A stretch of 53,041 bases of DNA. Source: Muribaculaceae bacterium. Its GTDB lineage: Bacteria > Bacteroidota > Bacteroidia > Bacteroidales > Muribaculaceae. This document shows positions 27,504-34,118 of the stretch, one piece after another. The translations under genes were made by a program, and so were the position numbers. Below the pieces are notes generated by a model. That model saw nothing but the letters and a program-made list of their open reading frames with translations. It ran no database searches and was not told where the DNA came from. The stretch is from assembly GCA_029061225.1 (NCBI GenBank), contig JAIDSM010000135.1:1-53041 (forward strand). Reading direction: 5' to 3'. Numbering within the stretch: position 1 is the first letter of the stretch; the number at the start of each line of letters is the position of its first letter.

Positions 27504-28733
27504 TCATCCCCAGAAAAGATATGCTATAAAGACGGCGGCTATGGCTCCGGTGATGTCGGCAAGCAACGCGTATCCGGCCGCGTAGCGGGTCTTCATTACG
27601 CCTACAGAGCCGAAATAGACGGCGAGAATGTAGAATGTGGTGTCCGTACTGCCCCTTACTACAGCCGCCAGCCGGCTTACGAAAGCATCCGCTCCCTCCG
27701 ACTTCATCACGTCGAGCATCATCGCGCAGCTGCCGCTTCCGCTCAGCGGTTTCATGAGCATGGTAGGCAATGCGCCTACCCATTGCGTGTCCATTCCGCA
27801 TGCCGACAACGCATAGGAGATTCCTCCGGTCAATGCGTCAAGAGCTCCGGAAGCCCTGAACATTCCTATGGCTACAAGAATTGCCACGAGATATGGAATA
27901 ATGCCGACTGCTGTCTTGAATCCTTCCTTAGCTCCCTCTATGAAGCAATCGTATACGTTTACCTTCTTTCTGATTCCTGCAAGTATGAAGATGATGATTA
28001 CACTGAAAAGAAGAAAATTGGCAGCGAAGGTGGAATAGATCTCAACCTTATTTGCCGGAAGCGCGGAAAACCACCAAGCCACGCCGCCTACCACTGCCGC
28101 AATCCCACCCAGCCAGCTCCAAAGCACAGCATCCATCCTGATGCGTTGCTTGAGGCAGAGCGCTATGAGACCTACAAGAGTCGCGATGGCGGTGGCTAAA
28201 AGAATAGGTATGAAAATATCTGTAGGGTTAGCTGCTCCTCCCTGCGCCCTATACATCATGATGCTTACCGGTATGAGACAGAGACCGCTGCTGTTGAGCA
28301 CTAAGAACATTATCATCGCATCTGTAGCTGTATCTTTTTGCTTGTTGAGGGTCTGCATTTCCTGCATCGCCCGCAGTCCCATGGGAGTAGCGGCATTGTC
28401 GAGTCCGAGCATATTGGCGGAAAGATTCATGAATATCGCCCCCATCGCCGGATGATCCTTGGGAATACCCGGAAACAGCCTCGAAAAAAAAGGACTGACA
28501 AGCTTTGCCATTCCGGTCGTCACTCCACCTTTTTCGCCGATCTTCATGATGCCCATCCAGAGGGAAAGCACGCCGGTCAGACCGAGTGAGATTTCGAATG
28601 CAAACGATGCCTGGGTGAACGAGGCATTCATGATGTCGCTCCATATTGTTGTGACTCCGGTAGTCAGCGAAGTGCCGACAGCCATAAGAAAAGCTACAAT
28701 AAGAAATCCTATCCAGATGTAGTTAAGTATCAT
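27504..28733 (-). CDS. Nucleoside-recognition (SpmA/SpmB-like) membrane protein
   Basis: A 409-residue integral membrane protein with two related halves: residues 1-190 resemble SpmA (GLTGVLSLWMGIMKIGEKGG, NMLGLDNAATPMGLRAM) and residues 210-409 resemble SpmB (FIEGAKEGFKTAVGIIPYLVAI, LMKPLSGSGSCAMMLDV). In endospore formers these two are separate spore-maturation proteins; Bacteroidetes have the fused form with no sporulation role, and the transported solute is unknown. About ten hydrophobic segments. It lies 40 bp after hepT with no visible promoter, so it may be read from the upstream toxin-antitoxin pair. Confidence 0.88.
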   Translation of the reverse strand: MILNYIWIGFLIVAFLMAVGTSLTTGVTTIWSDIMNASFTQASFAFEISLGLTGVLSLWMGIMKIGEKGGVTTGMAKLVSPFFSRLFPGIPKDHPAMGAIFMNLSANMLGLDNAATPMGLRAMQEMQTLNKQKDTATDAMIMFLVLNSSGLCLIPVSIMMYRAQGGAANPTDIFIPILLATAIATLVGLIALCLKQRIRMDAVLWSWLGGIAAVVGGVAWWFSALPANKVEIYSTFAANFLLFSVIIIFILAGIRKKVNVYDCFIEGAKEGFKTAVGIIPYLVAILVAIGMFRASGALDALTGGISYALSACGMDTQWVGALPTMLMKPLSGSGSCAMMLDVMKSEGADAFVSRLAAVVRGSTDTTFYILAVYFGSVGVMKTRYAAGYALLADITGAIAAVFIAYLFWG

Positions 28734-28773
28734 ATTTTTTATCGATCTATAATCCCGACTAAACTTTCACCTG

Positions 28774-29085
28774 TTAACTATCAAATTCCGATAAATAGTT
28801 TGATAACTGGATTCTTAGTTGAGGTAGGTTTTCCTTAATTGTTTTAAAGACATCCTGACGTTTTATTTGGTAATACCCATGTACGAGTATATGACGCATT
28901 GCTATCATATATTTCCAAGGAGTTTCAGGATGATTGTCTTTAAATTCTATTGTTAGCTTGTAGGCTGCTTCTCCAATTATCTCAAGAAGTTTGACAATGC
29001 CGAAATATTCAAGATCTTTTTCAGTCAGGGTTTCAAAATCTGATCTTGCTTGCGCTTGTGTAAGTTTATCTATGGCCTCGATCAT
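28774..29085 (-). CDS. HepT-like RNase toxin (DUF86)
   Basis: A 103-residue all-helical protein with the HEPN RNase motif R64-x4-H69-x-Y71 (RHILVHGY), typical of HepT, which cleaves RNA and is silenced by its MntA partner. The 5' end is odd. In-frame codons for KDPLRLEH, which resemble the usual family N-terminus, lie upstream of the only ATG, but no ATG, GTG or TTG precedes them before an in-frame stop; a CTG codon within them is the only near-cognate start. So the ATG at 29085 may give a slightly short product, or a non-standard start is used. Confidence 0.82.
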   Translation of the reverse strand: MIEAIDKLTQAQARSDFETLTEKDLEYFGIVKLLEIIGEAAYKLTIEFKDNHPETPWKYMIAMRHILVHGYYQIKRQDVFKTIKENLPQLRIQLSNYLSEFDS

Positions 29086-29107
29086 ATGTTCAAGTCGCAG
29101 AGGATCC

Positions 29108-29404
29108 TTAAGTGTTTATCTCATAAATTTGAATTTTTTCAGCATTAACCGTTTTAGCAACTCTGGAATATAAGGTGCCTTCTTCTACCAGGTCTACTTT
29201 TTTACCAAGTAGATTCTCAAGTTTATCAATTAGCTCTGCAATTCCGAAAAGTCCAAGGCAAGTATCTTTAGAGTACCTGACAAGAATATCAATATCACTT
29301 TCCGAAGTTTCTTCTCCCCGCGCGTAGGATCCAAAAACCCAAGCCTTCTCGACCGGTTCGGTTGAGAAAAAGTCTTTTAGCCTATCAATGATCTTTGGTG
29401 ACAT
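29108..29404 (-). CDS. MntA-like nucleotidyltransferase antitoxin
   Basis: A 98-residue minimal nucleotidyltransferase with the signature GSYARGE and S26-x10-D37-x-D39 (SDIDIL), the GSx10DxD motif of MNT proteins. In characterised MntA-HepT pairs it AMPylates the active-site Tyr of HepT and so neutralises it. It precedes the HepT gene, and its stop codon lies inside the HepT open frame. The pair sits between znuC and the SpmAB-like gene, in the place where a zinc permease gene might be expected. Base composition is more AT-rich than the neighbours, a hint of transfer. Confidence 0.85.
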   Translation of the reverse strand: MSPKIIDRLKDFFSTEPVEKAWVFGSYARGEETSESDIDILVRYSKDTCLGLFGIAELIDKLENLLGKKVDLVEEGTLYSRVAKTVNAEKIQIYEINT

Positions 29405-29442
29405 AGTTTCTAAATTAGTTTATTTACAAATTTGATTGGGTT

Positions 29443-30120
29443 TCAGTCATCACATTCCGTGAAGGAGTGATGATGGGAGGTACATTCGTGGATGCCGCGG
29501 TCTACGATGATGTGACGGTTAGCCATTCCTGAGATCACAGACATCTCGTGGCTTACAAGGACGATAGTGTGCTCCTTGGCGAGATCTTCCATCATCGAGT
29601 AGATCTGGCGCTCAAAAGTCTTGTCGACATAGCTTAGAGGTTCATCAAGCACGATGACTTCCGGATTGGAGACGAGAGCGCGGGCTAAGAGCGTCCGTTG
29701 TAGCTGACCTCCTGAAAGAACTCCGACAGTGCGGTCAAGATAATCGCTTACTCCGCAAAGTTCTACCACTCGCTCGAAATCTTCCTCATCCCGGGTGGTG
29801 CGGCGTGCGAAGATACTTTTGATTTGTCCTGACTTTATTGTTTCTCCAACAGTTATTGGAAAACGTGTGTCTATATTGCTTTTCTGGGGCAGATATCCGA
29901 TTTTCAGACGTTTTGTCTCTTCTCCGTCATGATAATATATTACCTTTCCTTCAGATGGCTTAAGAAGACGGAGCATCACGCGGAGGAGAGTCGTCTTTCC
30001 CCCCCCGTTGGGGCCGGTGATAGCCATAAAGTCTCCTTTATCCACACTTAGAGAGACCCGGTCGAGAATGGTCTTACCGTCGAATCTTACCGTTATGTCA
30101 TCAATTCCGATTAATTTCAT
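29443..30120 (-). CDS. znuC: Zinc/manganese ABC transporter ATPase (ZnuC-like)
   Basis: A 225-residue ABC ATPase with Walker A GPNGGGKTT (about 37-45), signature LSGGQLQR (about 139), Walker B VIVLDEP (about 160) and the H-loop VSHE (about 194). A short His-rich end (HECTSHHHS) fits a metal transporter. It overlaps the substrate-binding protein gene by 20 bp. The membrane subunit ZnuB is not found next to it. Confidence 0.9.
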   Translation of the reverse strand: MKLIGIDDITVRFDGKTILDRVSLSVDKGDFMAITGPNGGGKTTLLRVMLRLLKPSEGKVIYYHDGEETKRLKIGYLPQKSNIDTRFPITVGETIKSGQIKSIFARRTTRDEEDFERVVELCGVSDYLDRTVGVLSGGQLQRTLLARALVSNPEVIVLDEPLSYVDKTFERQIYSMMEDLAKEHTIVLVSHEMSVISGMANRHIIVDRGIHECTSHHHSFTECDD

Positions 30121-30964
30121 TTGCGGTCTTCATTAGGTCATCAAGCCAGTCTTTGGAGTTCAGCGACACTTCTATGGTATTGAGCCCGAGTTGCCCTGCC
30201 GTTTCCTCGTCTCCGACGGAAGCATGTTCTTTCTCCGTGATGAAGACTCTGGCGCCCGATTCCTTCATCTGATCCATCTGTCTGCTTATCTGAAGCGGTG
30301 ACGCTTCCTTTCCGTCAGACTGAAGAGCGATTTGATTCAGCCCATAGTCCCGTGCGAAATATGATAGTGAAGGATGTCTCATTGCAAAACTTTTCCCTTT
30401 TATATTCATTTTGCAGATGGAGTCGTCCATGGCTTTCATAAGTGCCTTAAGTTCTTCTCCTGCCCGTTGATATTCATCTGATTTTTCCGGATGAATTGTC
30501 ATCATATATCGGGTCATATTGTCAGCTATTTCGATGCTGTTTCTGATCGAAGCCAGCATATGTGGGTCGAATTCCTCGCTTTCGTGGTCCTGTCCGTCAC
30601 CGTCGTGATGGCCATGAGTGCCTGTGATCTTTTCCACTCCTGCAGTACAGTCCACTACCTTCAGGTCCGGAAAATTGGATGCTATGCTTTGTGTTAGTGA
30701 CTTTTCGAATCCGTCAGTGCCGAGTGTGAAGAAAGCCTCCGCTTTCCCCACATCCTTCATTGTGCTGATTGATGGTTGATAAGTCTCTGGGTCGCTTCCC
30801 GCAGGAAGGAGTGTCACAATGTCGAAGTCATCGCCTGCGATTTGCTTCAGCATCCATGCTTGTGGCTCGAAACTGACAGCGATTGCAGGGCGGTCTGAAG
30901 TATGACCGCCGCCGCAACCGCTAAGTATTATCAGCAGTATGCTGAAAAGGGAGAAAAGTCTCAT
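30101..30964 (-). CDS. znuA: Zinc ABC transporter substrate-binding lipoprotein (ZnuA-like)
   Basis: A 287-residue cluster A-I metal-binding protein. The lipobox LSGC places the lipidated Cys at residue 17. It carries the His/Asp-rich flexible loop (HGHHDGDGQDHE, about 116-127) between the two lobes, which is diagnostic for zinc over manganese, a conserved DPH afterwards, the GKSFAMRHPSLSYFARDYGL segment and a late ITEKEHAS. It captures Zn(II) in the periplasm. It starts inside the trpS stop (ATGA overlap, 4 bp), so expression follows trpS rather than a private Zur-controlled promoter. Confidence 0.9.
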   Translation of the reverse strand: MRLFSLFSILLIILSGCGGGHTSDRPAIAVSFEPQAWMLKQIAGDDFDIVTLLPAGSDPETYQPSISTMKDVGKAEAFFTLGTDGFEKSLTQSIASNFPDLKVVDCTAGVEKITGTHGHHDGDGQDHESEEFDPHMLASIRNSIEIADNMTRYMMTIHPEKSDEYQRAGEELKALMKAMDDSICKMNIKGKSFAMRHPSLSYFARDYGLNQIALQSDGKEASPLQISRQMDQMKESGARVFITEKEHASVGDEETAGQLGLNTIEVSLNSKDWLDDLMKTANEINRN

Positions 30965-32073
30965 ATTTTTCTGATACCCATTATCTCGCGAACATCCTTA
31001 AGAGTCTTCGCGGCGTATTCACGCGTGCGTTCGGCACCCTGCTTCACGATCTTAGAGAGATATTCATCATTGTCGCGGATGTCCAGAATACGTTGGCGGA
31101 TAGGAAGTGTGACCTTTAGCAGGTCTTCGGCAAGCTGCTTCTTGAGGTCGCCGTAGCGGATACTGCAGTCTGCGTATTTTTCACGGAAATGATCTGTGGT
31201 GTCCTTTCCGCTTACGAGATCCATAAGAGTGAAGAGGTTTTCAACAGGCTGAGAAACCGGAGAGTTCGGTTCAGTCGGACCTGCATCCGTCACTGCCCGC
31301 ATCACTTTCTTGCGAAGCGTCTTCTCGTCGTCGATAAGATATATGCAGTTTCCTTCGCTCTTTCCCATCTTCCCGCTTCCGTCAAGCCCTGGAACCTTGA
31401 TGGCCTCTCCTCCGAAGTTGAAGTTGACTGGCTCCTTGAAGTAGTCTACTCCATAGAATGAGTTAAATCGGCGTCCGAAACGTCGGGTCAGCTCAAGGTG
31501 CTGCTCCTGATCTTTGCCGACGGGAACGTAATCGGCATGATGGATGAGTATATCCACAGCCATTAGAGTGGGATAGGTGAGGAGTCCCGCATTGACACGT
31601 GCGTTGTTGTTCTGGTTGCCGATGATTTCCTTCTCGATCTCATCGCCGTCGGTGGTTATGCCGAGAGCCTTGCGTGCCTTGTCCTTGAATGAGGCCGTAC
31701 GCATGAGTTCCCCGATGCCGACGTGCATGTTCATAAGCAGATACATTTCAGAGATCTCCGGTATGTCACTCTGCACGTATAGAATGTTCTTGTCCGGATC
31801 AAGTCCCGCTGCGAGGTATTCTGCGAGTATCTGTTTGACACTTTCGTGGAGAGCCTTCGGGTCCGGGTTTGTAGTCAAGGCATGTAGGTCGGCGATGAAG
31901 TATCGGCTGTCATAGTCGTCCTGCATCCTTACGAATTTCTGGAGAGCACCGTAGTAGTTGCCGAGGTGCAGGTTGCCCGTAGAGCGGATACCGCTTAGCA
32001 CAACTTTCTTGCTTCCGTCAGGCCGGAGATTGCTATTCTGTTCTGCAGTCGCAGATGTCTTTTCTGAATCCAT
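30961..32073 (-). CDS. trpS: Tryptophan--tRNA ligase
   Basis: A 370-residue class I aminoacyl-tRNA synthetase. It charges tRNA-Trp. The HIGH-type motif is HLGN (about 37-40; GIRSTGNLHLGNYYGAL) and the KMSKS-type loop is KMGKSEGN (about 233). A polar extension of about 22 residues precedes the core, but the ATG at 32073 is well supported by the promoter 35 bp upstream. First gene of a trpS-znuA-znuC unit. Confidence 0.95.
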   Translation of the reverse strand: MDSEKTSATAEQNSNLRPDGSKKVVLSGIRSTGNLHLGNYYGALQKFVRMQDDYDSRYFIADLHALTTNPDPKALHESVKQILAEYLAAGLDPDKNILYVQSDIPEISEMYLLMNMHVGIGELMRTASFKDKARKALGITTDGDEIEKEIIGNQNNNARVNAGLLTYPTLMAVDILIHHADYVPVGKDQEQHLELTRRFGRRFNSFYGVDYFKEPVNFNFGGEAIKVPGLDGSGKMGKSEGNCIYLIDDEKTLRKKVMRAVTDAGPTEPNSPVSQPVENLFTLMDLVSGKDTTDHFREKYADCSIRYGDLKKQLAEDLLKVTLPIRQRILDIRDNDEYLSKIVKQGAERTREYAAKTLKDVREIMGIRKI

Positions 32074-32108
32074 ATGGTGTAAAAAGAGGTAAAAGTTTTA
32101 TTTTTATG

Positions 32109-32140
32109 CAAATTTAATCATTATTCCCCATTTGAGCAAA
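32109..32140 (-). promoter_or_regulatory. Promoter of trpS-znuA-znuC
   Basis: On the minus strand TTTG (32140-32137), a 20-bp spacer and TAAATTTG (32116-32109) match the consensus. The TTTG is the end of the T run of the upstream terminator, so the two signals share bases. The leader is about 32 nt. Confidence 0.8.
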
Positions 32141-32175
32141 AAAAATTGCGTTTCCTGCAGGAAACGCAATTTTTT
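32141..32175 (-). terminator. Intrinsic terminator after the Gly/Pro-rich protein gene
   Basis: A perfect palindrome, TTGCGTTTCC-TGCA-GGAAACGCAA, is flanked by A and T runs, so it could work on both strands. On the minus strand eight T follow the stem. Confidence 0.85.
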
Positions 32176-32186
32176 ATCATAATTTT

Positions 32187-32228
32187 AATTCTCAATTCCC
32201 AATTCTCAATTCTCAATTCCCAATTATA
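32187..32228. repeat. 7-bp tandem repeat array (AATTCTC/AATTCCC)
   Basis: Six consecutive 7-bp units: AATTCTC, AATTCCC, AATTCTC, AATTCTC, AATTCCC, AATTATA. The last unit runs over the stop codon of the gene at 32224. Confidence 0.85.
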
Positions 32229-32781
32229 AATTGAAATAGTAAGTGCCTGTGGATAGATTCGCATACCATGAGTAGGGAACACCGCGAAGAGTATATGAAG
32301 TCTGGAAAGCGGGGATGTCAAGTCCGCTTCCTTCCCACATCTGTGTCCAGGGATTCCAAGCGTTTTGTACTGTCACGTCATAGAAGAAGCCGTTCCAGTC
32401 CCAGCTTACCACCATCGGAATCGTTTCCCATACTCCTTGAGCGTCATAACCTACTGCTATTACTTTCGATTGCCCATAGTTGTATCCTGGTCCATTGTTG
32501 TATGGGCCTGAGAAAGAGCCGGGTCCCCAAGGGCCTCCGTTCATCATGGAGTTGCTTGTACCCCACATCGGGACATTCGGGCCAAACCCTGCGCCCGGGC
32601 CGGGACCCATAGGTACGTTGGGTGTGAAAGCTCCTCCTGCTCCCGGTGCTGGGGCGCTGTTGCCTGTATTTGGAGTGAACGCACCTCCCGACCCTGGAGC
32701 CGGAGCGCTGTTCTGTGCAGATACTGTGCTTATCGATACGATAGCGGCTGCTATCAAAGTGAAGATTCTGTGTGCTTTCAT
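32224..32781 (-). CDS. Gly/Pro-rich secreted protein of unknown function
   Basis: A 185-residue exported protein with a signal peptide (about 1-22, ending VSA). Two near-identical tandem units of about 17 residues (NSAPAPG-x-GGAFTPN) follow, then Gly/Pro/Asn-rich sequence to about residue 105, then a compact aromatic-rich domain (about 106-185; VWETIPMVVSWDWNGFFYDVTV) with many Trp and Tyr. I do not recognise the family. The N-terminal part looks like a spacer or wall-crossing stalk. The stop codon lies within a 7-bp repeat array. No promoter of the usual form is visible; a conserved-loop hairpin lies 35 bp upstream. Confidence 0.75.
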   Translation of the reverse strand: MKAHRIFTLIAAAIVSISTVSAQNSAPAPGSGGAFTPNTGNSAPAPGAGGAFTPNVPMGPGPGAGFGPNVPMWGTSNSMMNGGPWGPGSFSGPYNNGPGYNYGQSKVIAVGYDAQGVWETIPMVVSWDWNGFFYDVTVQNAWNPWTQMWEGSGLDIPAFQTSYTLRGVPYSWYANLSTGTYYFNL

Positions 32782-32815
32782 AGTTTTAGTCTTTAGTGGA
32801 TGTGTATTTCTTTGT

Positions 32816-32845
32816 TATGTGGATGCGTTTCACGGCATCCACATA
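32816..32845 (-). other. 11-8-11 hairpin with GTTTCACG octaloop, between mdh and the Gly/Pro-rich gene
   Basis: A perfect 11-bp stem TATGTGGATGC/GCATCCACATA closes the 8-nt loop GTTTCACG. The geometry and loop are identical to the hairpin at 11878-11907 but the stem is unrelated. No T run follows. It may belong to the 3' end of the mdh transcript or to the leader of the next gene. Confidence 0.7.
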
Positions 32846-32923
32846 TTATATTTTATCTATAAAACACGATTACCAATGACCATGTTCAATTTGCAATAAA
32901 AATTTAATTATTGATTTCTCATT

Positions 32924-32965
32924 ATTAATCATTAATAATTGATCATTGATAATTCATCATTAGTT
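32924..32965. repeat. 7-bp tandem repeat array (ATTAATC/ATTGATC)
   Basis: Six consecutive units: ATTAATC, ATTAATA, ATTGATC, ATTGATA, ATTCATC, ATTAGTT. The array runs up to the mdh stop codon. Confidence 0.8.
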
Positions 32966-33963
32966 TACAGGTTCGGATTGATCTTGCTCCATTCGGAGAT
33001 AGGAGGCATGATTCCGAGCTGGATCACCTCGTCTCTTAGGGCGCATAGATGCTTGTAGCTCTGCTCAAGTTCCTTTTCCTCTTCCGGAGTTCCGGTCACT
33101 GGCTGCACTGTCACTCCTTCCTTGTCGATTGTTGTCTCCATAGCCATCATGATGTGGCTGAAACGGTCGTTGTTGACATAGGTGCCAACCGGCCAGCGGA
33201 ACATTGCGCCTCCCATAGCAGCCTCGATCATTTCGATAGATAGGTAAGCCGGGCTCTGGAACGAGCTTCTGCCCCTAAGCTCGATGATTCTCTTTCCTCC
33301 CTGGATCACACGCTGCTTCAGGTCTTCCCATGCCTCTTTTGTGAGAGGTTCTGTTCCGATGAAATCTACAAGAGGTTTGCCATTGACCTTGGCTGTTGAA
33401 GCGAATACCGCCATCTGTTCTCCATGTCCACCATATGTGCGGCAGTTGACGATGTTGTCCGGTTCTACATTGAGCTGCTTTGAAAGCTCGTTGCGCAGAC
33501 GGGTGCTGTCTAATGCCGCTAGAGTCGATACCTGGCTTGGCTTAAGACCGCTGTAGAGAAGCGTGATAAGGCCTGTGATGTCGGCCGGGTTGAAGATGAC
33601 AACGATATGCTTTACGTCAGGACAGTATTTCTTGACGTTCTTACCGAATTCCTCTGCGATTTCAGCGTTGCCTTTGAGAAGGTCTTCGCGCGTCATGCCG
33701 GCCTTGCGGGCCGCACCGCCTGAATTCACGATATATTTGGCATCCTTGAGGGCTTCTGCCACATCAGTGGTGTATGTAAGGTTAAGACCCTCGAAGCCAC
33801 ACTGTTTAAGCTCTTCCGCCACACCCTCAAGTCCCGGTCCGTATGGATCGTAAAGACATATGTTAGGGGTGAGTTTCTTCATGATGGCTGTCTGTGCCAT
33901 GTTGCTGCCGATCATGCCGGCGGCTCCGATAATGACGAGTTTGTCATTCGAAAGATAATCCAT
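32965..33963 (-). CDS. mdh: Malate dehydrogenase
   Basis: A 332-residue NAD-dependent dehydrogenase of the Bacteroidetes lactate/malate type, which interconverts malate and oxaloacetate in the fermentative/fumarate branch. The Rossmann start is GAAGMIGSN (13-21), followed by GGAARKAGMTREDLLKGNA with the substrate-binding Arg residues, and the catalytic His in YGGHGEQM. The length is normal for the group. The coenzyme-site acidic residue (LYDPYG) fits NAD. Confidence 0.92.
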   Translation of the reverse strand: MDYLSNDKLVIIGAAGMIGSNMAQTAIMKKLTPNICLYDPYGPGLEGVAEELKQCGFEGLNLTYTTDVAEALKDAKYIVNSGGAARKAGMTREDLLKGNAEIAEEFGKNVKKYCPDVKHIVVIFNPADITGLITLLYSGLKPSQVSTLAALDSTRLRNELSKQLNVEPDNIVNCRTYGGHGEQMAVFASTAKVNGKPLVDFIGTEPLTKEAWEDLKQRVIQGGKRIIELRGRSSFQSPAYLSIEMIEAAMGGAMFRWPVGTYVNNDRFSHIMMAMETTIDKEGVTVQPVTGTPEEEKELEQSYKHLCALRDEVIQLGIMPPISEWSKINPNL

Positions 33964-34058
33964 AGTTAAGAGATTTTTATTTTGTTATGCTTTTATAGGT
34001 TTATGCTTACTTATCCAACAAATCAATCTCACTGCAGGTTCACATATCGCGTATCTGC

Positions 34059-34087
34059 AAAAAAAATGCAGGCCATCACGGCCTGCA
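34059..34087 (-). terminator. Intrinsic terminator after the OPT transporter gene
   Basis: Perfect 8-bp stem TGCAGGCC/GGCCTGCA with a 5-nt loop, followed on the minus strand by eight T. It lies 31 bp after the stop at 34119. Confidence 0.88.
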
Positions 34088-34118
34088 CTCATTATTCTCA
34101 GATTGTTTTTTGTTGGAA

